DNA of 64,000 bases, from the NCBI RefSeq assembly GCF_020099395.1, contig NZ_CP083590.1:1302001-1366000 (forward strand), in the 5' to 3' direction. The notes beneath the pieces were generated by a model, which saw only the letters and a list, made by a program, of their open reading frames with translations, did no database searches and was not told the DNA's origin. This DNA comes from Streptomyces mobaraensis (GTDB lineage: Bacteria > Actinomycetota > Actinomycetes > Streptomycetales > Streptomycetaceae). The number at the start of each line of letters is the position of its first letter. Within the stretch, counting starts at the first letter, position 1. Made by a program: the position numbers and the translations under genes. Below are positions 8,744 to 16,825 of this stretch, one piece after another.

Positions 8744-9178
8744 ATGCCGCACGCACCACAGCCCTCACCCGACCCCGCGGGCGAGTCCGTCACGCCCGTC
8801 GTCCACCTGAACCACACCGCCGTCTACGCCGCGGACCGCCAACGGTCGGCGGATTTCCTCGCCGGCGTCCTGGGCGTGGAAGTCGGCGCGCCCTTCGGGC
8901 CGTTCCTCCCCGTCGACCTCGGCAACGGGGTGACGCTCGACTACTGCGAGAAGCGCGACGAGCCGATCCAGTCGCAGCACTACGCGTTCCTCGTGCCGGA
9001 GGAGCGGTTCGACGGCATGATCGACCGGCTGGAGGCGCTCGGGGTCACCTACTACGCGGATCCGCACCACACCGAACCGGGCCGGGTCAACGGCTGGTTC
9101 GGCGGGCGCGGCGCGTACTTCGAGGACCCGTCGGGTCACAACATGGAGATCATGACTCGCCCCTACGTCCGCCCGTAG
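8744..9178 (+). CDS. VOC-family dioxygenase/glyoxalase-like protein
   Basis: A 144-residue VOC protein with better preserved metal ligands than the first one: VVHLNHTAVYA at residue 20 (ligand His), HYAFLVPEERFDGMIDRL in the middle (ligand His), and GAYFEDPSGHNMEIMTRPY at the end (ligand Glu). The ATG at 8744 follows GGAG at modest spacing and fits the fold. The family includes glyoxalase I, extradiol dioxygenases and fosfomycin-resistance proteins; the substrate is not readable. It converges on a GNAT gene. Confidence 0.85.
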   Translation: MPHAPQPSPDPAGESVTPVVHLNHTAVYAADRQRSADFLAGVLGVEVGAPFGPFLPVDLGNGVTLDYCEKRDEPIQSQHYAFLVPEERFDGMIDRLEALGVTYYADPHHTEPGRVNGWFGGRGAYFEDPSGHNMEIMTRPYVRP

Positions 9179-9234
9179 CGGCGGGACCGGTAACGGCGGG
9201 ACCGGTACCGGCTACGCGGCTGCTCCTCAGATCG

Positions 9235-9843
9235 TCAGACGCCGGCGGGACGGCGCGGCTCACGCCACATGCCCCACAGCGTGGGCCCGCCGCCCGGCAG
9301 CACCATCTCCTCGCGCACGGTGAAGCCGAAGTGCTCGTAGACGGGGATGTTGGACTCCTTGGAGGACTCCAGATAGGTGGGCATGCCCGACGCGTCGGCC
9401 TTGGCCAGCCCGGAACGCAGCAGGGCGGACCCCTGCCCCTGCCCCTGGGCGGCCGGGTCGGCGCCGATCAACGCCAGGGACCAGTGCGGCTCCTGGGGCG
9501 TGTGCCGGGCGGCCGTCTCGACGGCCTCCCCGAACAGCCCGGCCCGGTCGCCGAGCAGGGCCACCAGTTCCTGGATGGTCTCCGCATCGGGCACGGCCTT
9601 CTCCTGCGCCTCCGGCGCCACCCAGAACGCGGCGGCGTCCGCGGTGCGCTCGCACACGCCGTTGAGGACGTACTGCCGGCTGAAAATCGTCGAGAAGTAG
9701 GCGGTCAACGACGCCTCGCGCGAGGTCTCCTCGGGGAAGAACCAGCGCATCATCGGGTCGTCGTCGAAGGCACGGGCCAGGCAGCGGCTGATCGAAGCGG
9801 CATCGTCGATGACCGCCGCCGTCGGCGTGTTCGTTATCGGCAT
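9235..9843 (-). CDS. GNAT-family N-acetyltransferase
   Basis: A 202-residue acetyltransferase. The acetyl-CoA motif A is recognisable as LALIGADPAAQGQGQGSALL near residue 125, followed by PTYLESSKESNIPVYEHFGF, the standard beta4-alpha3-beta5 end of the fold. The ATG at 9843 is chosen; an ATG five codons further upstream is possible. The N-terminal region (RCLARAFDDDPMMRWFFP) is common in Streptomyces GNAT proteins of unknown substrate. It is convergent with the VOC gene; the short spacer has a direct repeat of cggcgggaccggta. Confidence 0.85.
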   Translation of the reverse strand: MPITNTPTAAVIDDAASISRCLARAFDDDPMMRWFFPEETSREASLTAYFSTIFSRQYVLNGVCERTADAAAFWVAPEAQEKAVPDAETIQELVALLGDRAGLFGEAVETAARHTPQEPHWSLALIGADPAAQGQGQGSALLRSGLAKADASGMPTYLESSKESNIPVYEHFGFTVREEMVLPGGGPTLWGMWREPRRPAGV

Positions 9844-9998
9844 ACGTGCATTGTGCATCCAGCGATCTTGGCCGTCGGACGGGGGTCGGGTTCCGGCCGA
9901 CGCCCTCTTGTGGTTCGCCCCCCGGACGCTCCCATGTCTCCGGCCCGCTAACATCCCGGAACCCGGGGCGCCGGCCGCGGGCCGTGACGGAGGTGGCT

Positions 9999-10295
9999 GT
10001 GCGATCCCCCGGAGAAGCGGTACGCGCCCGCCTGGAATGGTGGGCCAATAGCGAAACGTGCCTGATCAGCGCTCCCGTTCGGGTGACCGCCGGGCCCGGA
10101 GGCCATGGCTGGGAGGCGGTGGCCGAGACGGAGCCGGGCCACGCGGAGAGCGAGGAGCTGCGGCAACTCGTCCGGGACGACCCCTGGTTCACCCTCAGGA
10201 CGGCGGACGGTTCGAGCGTCGCCGTCGAGGTGGAACCGTCAGGGGACGTCCTGAAGCTGCGGGAGGTCGTGGACGGCGCGGGAGCGCCTCGCTGA
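9999..10295 (+). CDS. Small conserved hypothetical protein
   Basis: A 98-residue soluble acidic protein that I do not recognise. It starts VRSPGEAVRARLEWW and alternates short strands and helices, with no signal peptide, membrane segment or cysteine cluster. The GTG at 9999 has GGAGG 5 nt upstream; an in-frame GTG at 9984 is an alternative start that would put this Shine-Dalgarno inside the gene. Its position between two GNAT genes on different strands gives no functional clue. Confidence 0.6.
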   Translation: MRSPGEAVRARLEWWANSETCLISAPVRVTAGPGGHGWEAVAETEPGHAESEELRQLVRDDPWFTLRTADGSSVAVEVEPSGDVLKLREVVDGAGAPR

Positions 10296-10341
10296 CGGCC
10301 CCGCACGCGCCCGCGCACGACCGGACATGATCCAGAACACG

Positions 10342-10371
10342 TTTACGCCGCACACGGCAGGGTGTTACGTT
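10342..10371 (+). promoter_or_regulatory. Putative promoter for leader ORF and GNAT gene
   Basis: TTTACG (10342-10347) is followed after 17-18 bp by TTACGT/TACGTT (10365-10371), a reasonable vegetative promoter. The leader downstream contains a translated-looking mini-ORF. Confidence 0.5.
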
Positions 10372-10415
10372 CGCGCCGACGCGAGAGACGCGTGTGATCA
10401 CGGATGAGGAGGTCG

Positions 10416-10472
10416 ATGAGTATGGCCGTCGCAGGCCCTCTTCGGCATACCCTCGTCCGGCCCACGCGCTAG
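10416..10472 (+). CDS. Leader peptide upstream of GNAT gene
   Basis: An 18-residue ORF (MSMAVAGPLRHTLVRPTR) with GAGGAGG just upstream of its ATG, ending 43 bp before the GNAT start. Short leader ORFs in front of acetyltransferase or resistance genes can control them by ribosome stalling. Here that is an inference from placement and the good ribosome-binding site only. It may also be a fortuitous ORF. Confidence 0.4.
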   Translation: MSMAVAGPLRHTLVRPTR

Positions 10473-10515
10473 CCGAACAGCGTGGTCCGGTCGTCACAAC
10501 GACCAGGAGAGTCAC

Positions 10516-11031
10516 GTGAATTCCTCCCTCGCGACACCCCACACCGAGCTGACCACCGAGCGCCTCGTCCTGCGTCCCTGGACCACCGCCGAGGCCGCGG
10601 CGGTCCTCACCGACGCCCGGTCGGCGCAGTGGGCGGACGACTTCCCCGCCGAAGGCGACCGCGTCATCGCCGGCCTTCTCCGGCAGAACCCGGCATGGCT
10701 CGGCGAGCACGGCCACCGGTTGGTCGCCGAACGGTCCAGCGGTCACATCGTGGGCTCCATCGGCCTGTTCTGGCCGCCCGCCGAGGGGGCCCTGGAGCTC
10801 GGGTACGGCATCGTGGCCTCCCGCCGCGGCCGGGGCTACGCCACCGAGGCCACCCGGGCCCTGGCGGCGTTCGCCCTCACCGCACCCGGCGTCCACACCG
10901 TGTCCGCCGGTGCCGAGCTGGCGAACCCGGCGTCCGTCCGCGTCCTGGAGAAGGCGGGCTTCCGCCGCTCCGCCACCGACGGCGACATGGCCCGCTTCGA
11001 GCTCACCGCACCGGAGCGGTACGCCCGGTGA
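10516..11031 (+). CDS. GNAT acetyltransferase (RimJ/RimL-like)
   Basis: A 171-residue protein with the Acetyltransf_3 layout: TERLVLRPWTTAEAAAVL at the N-terminus, then ELGYGIVASRRGRGYATEAT, which contains the acetyl-CoA-binding R-x-x-G-x-A loop, and NPASVRVLEKAGFRR at the end. RimJ/RimL relatives acetylate ribosomal protein N-termini, but many act on small molecules; the substrate is not clear. It starts at the GTG at 10516 after AGGAG at good spacing. Possibly regulated through the upstream leader ORF. Confidence 0.85.
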   Translation: MNSSLATPHTELTTERLVLRPWTTAEAAAVLTDARSAQWADDFPAEGDRVIAGLLRQNPAWLGEHGHRLVAERSSGHIVGSIGLFWPPAEGALELGYGIVASRRGRGYATEATRALAAFALTAPGVHTVSAGAELANPASVRVLEKAGFRRSATDGDMARFELTAPERYAR

Positions 11032-11196
11032 ACCCAGGGGCCGGCGGCCCGCCACCGGCCCGCCACCGGCCCCGGCCGTCACCTGAACGAGCGATGTTCA
11101 CCCCGTTCCCCCGGCACCACACTCGGAACCGGGCGGTGCGCACACCGCCCGTGTCGTGTGCGCACCGCACGCATCGCAGGGTGAAGGAGGACCGTG

Positions 11197-11697
11197 ATGT
11201 TCCGCGTGACCACACGTGGTTGGCCCGCCGCCGGCGCGGCGGCCCTGCTCCTGGCCGCGACGGCCACACTGCCGGCCGCCGCGGGCGGCGTCGCCCGCGC
11301 CCCGCTGGCGACCGTCAACTGCGCCGGCCCGATCACCGTGAACGTCCATCCCGTCAACGGCGCCGTCGACGGCAAGAGCGGCAGCGATTTCCGCTGTGCG
11401 ACGCCCGATCAGTCCTTCACGGCCGCACTGACGATCTCCGGCTCGGTGACCGGCAGCGGCGACCTCTTCTTCACGACGAGAACCACCGACAGCCTCAAGC
11501 GGTCGGACACCGGCCAGGTCATCACCTTCTCCATCGACCGCCGCTTCGACCGGGACAGCACCGGAGCGATGGGCAACGCCACCGAACGCGGCTCCAGCGG
11601 CCAGGCCAACGATTCCGGGACGGGCCTCTTCGGCACCGCGACGGGCCTGGTCACCTTCGTCATCAACACCAACTACCAGCTCGACATCCATACCTGA
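11197..11697 (+). CDS. Secreted hypothetical protein
   Basis: A 166-residue protein with an N-terminal signal peptide (MFRVTTRGW, hydrophobic AAGAAALLLAATATL, then a likely cut near AAAGG). The mature part is rich in Thr, Ser, Gly and Asp and looks all-beta, with two cysteines (VNCAGP and FRCATP) that may form a disulfide. I do not recognise a family. The ATG at 11197 has AAGGAGG 6 nt upstream; the adjacent GTG at 11194 would be too close. Probably extracellular. Confidence 0.7.
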   Translation: MFRVTTRGWPAAGAAALLLAATATLPAAAGGVARAPLATVNCAGPITVNVHPVNGAVDGKSGSDFRCATPDQSFTAALTISGSVTGSGDLFFTTRTTDSLKRSDTGQVITFSIDRRFDRDSTGAMGNATERGSSGQANDSGTGLFGTATGLVTFVINTNYQLDIHT

Positions 11698-11738
11698 GGA
11701 CGGCGGCCGGACCCCTCACCCCTCCACAGCCGGCCCCC

Positions 11739-12962
11739 TCACCCGCCGGCCGCCACCTCCCGCAGCAACTCGGCGGCCACCCGCGCCCCGTCCTCCCGGA
11801 CGGTCCCCGCCACCGCCCGCGCCCGCTCGGCGGTTTCGGGGTCCAACGCCGTGGCGAGCTCGGCGGACAGCGACGCGGCCGTCGGCGCCGGCCCGCCGTG
11901 GCCGTGCACCGCGCCGATGCCCAACGCGGCGACCCGGGCGCCCCAGTAGGGCTGGTCCGCGATCAGCGGGACCACCACCTGCGGCGCCCCCGCCCGCGCC
12001 GCCGTCGTCGTGGTGCCCGCGCCGCCGTGGTGCACGACGGCGGCCACCCGGCGGAACAGCGCCTGCTGGTTGACCTCGCCGACGACGAAGCAGTCGTCGG
12101 CGTCGTCCACCGGGGCCAGACCGGCCCAGCCGCGCGCGAAGAGGACGCGGCGCCCCCGCGCCCGGCACGCCTCGACGGCCACCCGGGCGATGCCCTCCGG
12201 GGCGTGCGCGGCCATGCTGCCGAAGCCCACGTACACCGGTGGTGCGCCCGCGTCCAGGAACTTCTCCAGGTCGTCCGGGAGCGGGCGGTCGTCGGGCAGG
12301 ATCCACGGTCCCGTCGGCACGAGGTCGAAGTCCGTCATGCCCTCCGACGGGCAGAGCGTCGGGTCCGCCGCGAGCCACGGCCGGCCGGTGAAGACGTGGT
12401 CGCGGACGTTGTCGACGGGCGGCATCCCGAGCGCCGCCCGGTGGCTGTTGAGCGCCTCGCCGTACAGGGCGTTGACGCGCTCGGCGTCCTGCCGCCACAG
12501 CACCCGGAGGTCGGTCTCGCCCTCGGGGGACGGGGTGCCGGGCCGCGCGCCGGGGCGGAAGCGGGGTGACGGCAGCCCGTAGATGTGGCAGCAGGCGTAC
12601 ACGTAGCCGATGCCGAGCTTCTCGGCCACGTCCCGCGCCCCCGCCGGCATCAGGCCGGTCGCCAGGACGACGTCACAGCCCTCGGCCGCCGCCGTGAGCG
12701 TCTCGAAGCGGGCGGCGACGAGCGCGGGGGCGAGCCGGAACGCGTCCTCCCGCGTGGGCGGCCGGGTGCCGGACACCACCGGCCGCACCGCCGGCCCCAG
12801 CGGCACGAACCGCGCCCCGGCCCGTTCGATCAGCACCGCGAACTCCTCGTCCGGCGGCGCGCAGACGCGCGCCTCCCCGCCGAGCTCCCGCACCGCGGCC
12901 GCCAGCCCCGCGATCGGTTCGACGTCCCCGCGCGATCCCCATGTCGTGAGCAGTACCCGCAT
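11739..12962 (-). CDS. GT1 glycosyltransferase (macroside/glycopeptide type)
   Basis: A 407-residue GT-B fold enzyme of the UDP/NDP-sugar GT1 group seen in vancomycin- and macrolide-glycosylating enzymes. The N-terminal acceptor half starts RVLLTTWGSRGDVEPIAGLA. The C-terminal donor half has PPVYVGFGSMA, VVHHGGAGTTTTAARAGAPQ (diphosphate-binding HGGAGTT) and LIADQPYWGARV (sugar-contacting DQ). It would attach a sugar to a small natural product, or inactivate a macrolide by glucosylation. No sugar-biosynthesis or polyketide genes are nearby. The ATG is at 12962. A TATA-like element on the minus strand lies about 85 bp upstream. Confidence 0.88.
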   Translation of the reverse strand: MRVLLTTWGSRGDVEPIAGLAAAVRELGGEARVCAPPDEEFAVLIERAGARFVPLGPAVRPVVSGTRPPTREDAFRLAPALVAARFETLTAAAEGCDVVLATGLMPAGARDVAEKLGIGYVYACCHIYGLPSPRFRPGARPGTPSPEGETDLRVLWRQDAERVNALYGEALNSHRAALGMPPVDNVRDHVFTGRPWLAADPTLCPSEGMTDFDLVPTGPWILPDDRPLPDDLEKFLDAGAPPVYVGFGSMAAHAPEGIARVAVEACRARGRRVLFARGWAGLAPVDDADDCFVVGEVNQQALFRRVAAVVHHGGAGTTTTAARAGAPQVVVPLIADQPYWGARVAALGIGAVHGHGGPAPTAASLSAELATALDPETAERARAVAGTVREDGARVAAELLREVAAGG

Positions 12963-13064
12963 CCGTCGCGACCCCCATGTCCGTTCGATCCGGCTTTGGC
13001 CGCCGATTGTGCGGGGTGGTGGGGGTCTTGCCGCAAGCCCCCTGGTGGGTTATACGTTGAGAGT

Positions 13065-13090
13065 GGCGAGGAGTGCGTGCGCTCCTCGCC
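13065..13090 (-). terminator. Hairpin after PadR gene
   Basis: GGCGAGGAG and CTCCTCGCC form a perfect 9-bp stem with an 8-nt loop, about 45 bp past the PadR stop on the minus strand. Confidence 0.5.
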
Positions 13091-13136
13091 TTCGTCGATT
13101 CCCCCCCCTCGTCCGGGACGGGACCGTTGTGGACCG

Positions 13137-13718
13137 TCATGGCTGACGGTCCCCGCGCGGGCGGGCCGGCCGCCGCTGCCGCAGGACGGCGATCGTGCGC
13201 TCGCACCAGTCGCGGTTGCCCTGTTCGAAGGCGAGGCCGCGCAGGCAGGTGAGGTACGGGCCGACGCGGTCGCCGTGGCGGAGGAACTCCTCCTCCGTGC
13301 GGTCGCCGCGCATGCCGCCCAGCAGCCTGCCGAAGAGGTCGATCTTGGCCTGGGCGAAGGCGGCGCGCTCGGCGAGTTGGGCGATCAGCGCGTCGGTGTC
13401 GACCTCGTCGGCGGCCTGGACCTTGACGAGCAGGTCGTCACGGATGAACGAGGGCTTCGCGGACGCGGCCGCGAACGCCTCCAGCTCGGCCCGCCCGGCG
13501 TCGGTCACCCGGAACAGCCGCTTGGTGGGCCGGGTTTCCTGGACCACCTCCCGTCCCGCGACGAGCCCGTCCGTCTCCAGACGGCTCAGCTCGGCGTAGA
13601 GCTGCTGCGGCCGCGCGTGCCAGAAGTTCGCCACGCCCAGGTCGAACGCCTTGGCCAGTTCATATCCGCTGAGTTCCCCGTCCAGCAGTGCCGCCAGCAC
13701 GGCGTGCCGTAGCGCCAT
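13137..13718 (-). CDS. PadR-family transcriptional regulator
   Basis: A 193-residue PadR protein (long subfamily with C-terminal Vir_act_alpha_C domain). The winged helix reads ALRHAVLAALLDGELSGYELAKAF, then FWHARPQQLYAELSRLETDGLV and RRLFRVTDAGRAEL-type wing residues; the C-terminal part is a helical dimerisation arm. The ATG at 13718 has GGAGGAG about 8 nt upstream, whereas the longer frame start would overlap the operator. It is divergent from an NTF2-like gene, with an obvious TACTCAT/ATGAGTA palindrome between, so it probably represses both. Confidence 0.88.
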   Translation of the reverse strand: MALRHAVLAALLDGELSGYELAKAFDLGVANFWHARPQQLYAELSRLETDGLVAGREVVQETRPTKRLFRVTDAGRAELEAFAAASAKPSFIRDDLLVKVQAADEVDTDALIAQLAERAAFAQAKIDLFGRLLGGMRGDRTEEEFLRHGDRVGPYLTCLRGLAFEQGNRDWCERTIAVLRQRRPARPRGDRQP

Positions 13719-13786
13719 CGGATCGTCTCCTCCGTCTCCTGCCGCGCCACTGTGTCGCACCCCTGTCGCGAGGCACACCAACATGG

Positions 13787-13831
13787 TACTCATGAATATG
13801 AGTAATCACCTTCATGAGTAGCGCATGAGTA
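13787..13831. promoter_or_regulatory. PadR operator with extra half-sites
   Basis: A perfect palindrome TACTCAT-GAAT-ATGAGTA at 13787-13804 is followed by two more direct ATGAGTA half-sites at 13814-13820 and 13825-13831, in the region shared by the divergent PadR and NTF2-like genes. The last copy lies just before the NTF2-like start. Confidence 0.75.
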
Positions 13832-13850
13832 GCAGGAGCGTGAGCCAGGC

Positions 13851-14300
13851 ATGACCACTGCCGACCGATCCAGCACCGCCGACCGATTCCGCGCCGCCGT
13901 CGACAGCCGCGATCTGGCGGCCCTGGACGACCTGTTCACCGAGGACATCCGCTTCTACAGTCCCGTCAAGTTCACTCCCTTCGAAGGCAAACCGATGGTG
14001 CTCCGCCTCTTCGGCGTGCTGCTGCGCACCTTCCACGACTTCCGCTACATCGGTGACCACACGGGCACCGCGCAGACCAGCGCCGACGGCACCCCGGCCC
14101 CGTCGGCGGTGCTGCTTTTCCGCGCCAGGGCGGGCGGCAAGGAGATCCACGGGATCGACCTGCTGCACTTCGACGAGGACGGCAGGATCAAGGAGTTCAC
14201 CGTCATGGTCCGCCCCCAGTCCGCCGTCCTCGCGCTCGGCGAAGCGGTCCACGCCGGCCTGGTCGCGGAGGCCGGTCCGGGGGCGGATGCCGGCCGGTAG
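13851..14300 (+). CDS. NTF2-like (SnoaL-type) protein
   Basis: A 149-residue member of the NTF2/SnoaL fold: DRFRAAVDSRDLAALDDLFTEDIRFYSP at the start, then FEGKPMVLRLFGVL, FHDFRYIGDH and GIDLLHFDEDGRIKEFTVMVRP at the end. The family includes polyketide cyclases, isomerases and many binding proteins; no specific activity can be assigned. It is divergent from, and probably controlled by, the PadR regulator. It converges on the multicopper oxidase, with only 18 bp between them. Confidence 0.82.
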   Translation: MTTADRSSTADRFRAAVDSRDLAALDDLFTEDIRFYSPVKFTPFEGKPMVLRLFGVLLRTFHDFRYIGDHTGTAQTSADGTPAPSAVLLFRARAGGKEIHGIDLLHFDEDGRIKEFTVMVRPQSAVLALGEAVHAGLVAEAGPGADAGR

Positions 14301-14318
14301 GTCCGCGCGCCGGACGGC

Positions 14319-15900
14319 CTAGACGACCCGGAAGTTCCCCATCATCGCCATGTCCTCGTGTTCGAGGTTGTGGCAGTGCAGCATGTACCGCCCCCGGTAG
14401 CCGGCGAACCGCACCAGCACCTCCACCACCTCGTACGGGCGGACGTCCACCGTGTCCTTCCAGCCGGCGTCCGAGGCGGCGGGCGGTCTGCCGCCGCGTG
14501 CCGCGACCTGGAACTGGGCGAGGTGGACGTGGACGGGGTGGTGGAAGTCGCTGCTGAAGCGCCAGCGTTCCACCGTGCCCAGGCGCGGTGCCGCCAGGTC
14601 GGTCCGGGGGTCGAAGGGGCGGCCGTTGACGGTCCAGAGCGCACGGTCCTCGCCCGCGTTCGTGCGGCGGAAGTCGAAGGCGCGTACCGGCATGTCCGCG
14701 CTCGGTGCCAGGTGTTCGTAGGAGGCGGCGAGGCGGGGAGGGACGCGGCTGTCGTCGCGGCCCCCCGCGCAGGACGTCGAAGCGCATGACGTCCCGCATG
14801 CCGCCCCGGGCCGCCGTGTTGCGCAAGGTGACGCGCGTGCCGAGCGGGTGGCCGCCGAAGTCGACGACGACGTCGGCCCGTTCGCCGGGGGCCAGGGTGA
14901 CGGTCCGCAGCGGTCGCGGCGCGGGGAGGAGGCCGCCGTCGCTGCCGACCTGGAGGAACTCCGCGCGGGGCCCCTGGCCGGCCTCCAGAGTGAGCTGGTA
15001 GCGGCGGGCGTTGGAGGCGTTGAGGAGGCGGAAGCGGTGGCGGGTGGCGGACACCTCCAGGACGGGCCAGGGCGCGCCGTTGACGAGCTGGACGTCGCCG
15101 AGCACCCCGTCCGGGAAGGCGTCGTGGACGCGGCCGGGGCCCGGGTAGCGGAAGGAGCCGTCCTCCTCGAACGAGCGGTCGCACAGCATCAACGGGATGT
15201 CGCGGTCGCCGCCGGGCAGCGGAAGCCGGTCCTCCTCCTCGTCGTGGACGAGGAAGAAGCCCGCCAGGCCGCGCCAGACCTGTGGGGCGCTGAAGTCCAT
15301 GCGGTGGTCGTGGTACCAGAGCGTCGCGGCCCGCTGCGGCAGCGGGTAGGCATAGTCGCGGTACCCGACGGCGACGCGGCCGTCCGGCACATCGCCCGCC
15401 ATGCCGTCGTGGGTCCGGGTCCCACGGATCCGCGTCCCGCGCACCCGGCCCGGTGCGCAGCCGGCCGGGAGGAGCAGGTCGGTGGGATAGCCGTCCGACT
15501 CCGGCGGGGTGATGCCGCCGTGCAGGTGCGTCACCGTCGGAACGCCGAGGCCGTTGCGCACCCGGAGCACCGCCCCGCGCCCCGAGCGGGCGGTGAACGT
15601 CGGACCGGGGAAGATCCCGTCGTACCCCCACACCGTCGTCCTGCGGCCGGGCAGAATCTCGACGCGGCCCTCGCGCTGCTCCACCTCGTAGACGTCCGTC
15701 CCCCGCTCGCGGCGCGCGGGCCGGGCCACGGGCGGTACGGGCAGGGGGACGCCGAAGGGCTGCGGCGGCGGGCCCGCGCTCACCAGCACCCGGCCGGTCG
15801 ACGCGCCTGCCAGCCGGGACCAGCCCGCCGCCCCCACGGTCACCGCCGCACCGGCACCGGCCGTCAGTCCCAGCACCCCGCGTCGGCTCAGGAGCCTCAT
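14319..15900 (-). pseudogene. Tat-exported multicopper oxidase, frameshifted at a G6 run
   Basis: A CotA/bilirubin-oxidase-like three-cupredoxin protein in two frames. The N-terminal part has a Tat signal (SRRGVLGLTAGAGAA) and copper motifs THLHGG and WYHDHRMD. The C-terminal part, in another frame, has HHPVHVHLAQFQV and LHCHNLEHEDMAMM, so all four copper motifs are present. Removing one G from the six-G run (plus strand C6, 14761-14766) joins the frames as RGGRDDSRVPPRLAASYEHL. It is either a recent pseudogene or a sequencing error. The ATG overlaps the stop of the membrane protein gene (ATGA), indicating coupled translation. It ends an operon with a darcynin gene. Confidence 0.85.
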
Positions 15901-16340
15901 CCAGCCACCTCCGTCACGGTGACGGCGGGGGTGACACGGTGCGAGAACGCCCAGTACGCCAGGGCCGTAGAGCAGCCGAAGACGGCCATGCCCAGCGGCA
16001 TGTGTCCGGCCAGCGCACGCGCCTCGCCGAGCCCCCGCTGCACACCCACCAGCACCACCAGCCCCGCGCTCACCGCCGCCGGCCAGCCGGGGGCGCGCAG
16101 CCACCGCCACACCACCAGGGCGGCGACCGTCTCGACGACGGTCAGGGCACTCAGCACACCCGCGTTGGCGGCGTGCCAGGCGAGCAGGTCCAGGTCGCCG
16201 GTGACGAAGAGGCCGGCCAGGGCGGCCTGGACGAGCGTGTCCAGCAGCACCGCCACGGCTGCGGCTCGCAGCACGCGCATCGGCCACACGCGCCCCGGCC
16301 GGACGCGCCCCGGCCGCACGCACGCAGACCGCACCCGCAT
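15897..16340 (-). CDS. Four-helix integral membrane protein
   Basis: A protein of about 147 residues with four hydrophobic segments (around VLRAAAVAVLLDTLVQAALAG, AGVLSALTVVETVAALVVW, AAVSAGLVVLVGVQ and GMAVFGCSTALAYWAF) and a basic Arg-rich N-terminus. I do not recognise a specific family. The ATG at 16340 has GGTGGGGG upstream; an alternative GTG at 16373 overlaps the stop of the darcynin gene (GTGA). Its stop overlaps the multicopper oxidase start. Probably in the plasma membrane, working with the exported oxidase; this is inference from operon structure. Confidence 0.75.
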   Translation of the reverse strand: MRVRSACVRPGRVRPGRVWPMRVLRAAAVAVLLDTLVQAALAGLFVTGDLDLLAWHAANAGVLSALTVVETVAALVVWRWLRAPGWPAAVSAGLVVLVGVQRGLGEARALAGHMPLGMAVFGCSTALAYWAFSHRVTPAVTVTEVAG

Positions 16341-16369
16341 GAACCCCCACCGTAGAGGCCGTCCGCCGC

Positions 16370-16714
16370 TCACCGGCCCGCCCCGGCGGCCAGCGCCCGC
16401 TCGTACGCCTCGAAGCCGTCCTCGACGCCCAGGAACACCTCGCCGAACGTCAGGTACCCCTCGGCGATGACCGGCGTGTCCCGCAGCGCCTCGACCAGGA
16501 AGTAGTAGGCGCCCAGGTCGTCGGTCTCCAGCACGGTGAAGTCCGAGAAGCGGCCGTTGAACGCCTCGGCGTCGAAGAAGCGGGCCCGGACCCGGTCCGC
16601 GTAGGCGGCGAAGACGGGCTCCAGGTGCGCGGCGCGCATCGCGTTGCGCTGTTCACGCGAGAGGGCCAGCCAGCGCGGGGTGACCGTGTAGGTGAGGACG
16701 ATGCCGTACTTCAT
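16370..16714 (-). CDS. Darcynin-family protein
   Basis: A 114-residue protein matching my memory of the darcynin family: KYGIVLTYTVTPRWLALSREQRN at the start, RARFFDAEAFNGRFSDFTVLET in the middle, and DLGAYYFLVEALRDTPVI toward the end. It has a compact dimeric alpha/beta-barrel-like pattern; function unknown, with resemblance to ABM-type monooxygenases. First gene of a minus-strand operon with a four-helix membrane protein and a multicopper oxidase. It is divergent from a TetR regulator across a long inverted repeat. The ATG at 16714 is the only sensible start for the fold. Confidence 0.82.
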   Translation of the reverse strand: MKYGIVLTYTVTPRWLALSREQRNAMRAAHLEPVFAAYADRVRARFFDAEAFNGRFSDFTVLETDDLGAYYFLVEALRDTPVIAEGYLTFGEVFLGVEDGFEAYERALAAGAGR

Positions 16715-16750
16715 TCCAGACTCCCCCGAGGAGACAGACAGCTCACTGCT

Positions 16751-16792
16751 AACACCGTTAACTTTCCGGGAGAAGGTAAAGTTACAGGTGTT
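16751..16792. promoter_or_regulatory. Inverted-repeat operator between TetR and darcynin genes
   Basis: A 42-bp imperfect inverted repeat: AACACC-g-TTAACTTT on the left and TAAAGTTA-ca-GGTGTT on the right, about 9 bp apart. It is AT-rich relative to its surroundings and lies in the middle of the divergent promoter region. Likely target of the adjacent TetR protein. Confidence 0.7.
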
Positions 16793-16825
16793 CACATTGT
16801 CAAGCGGGAAGGCGGGCCGAGCCCG

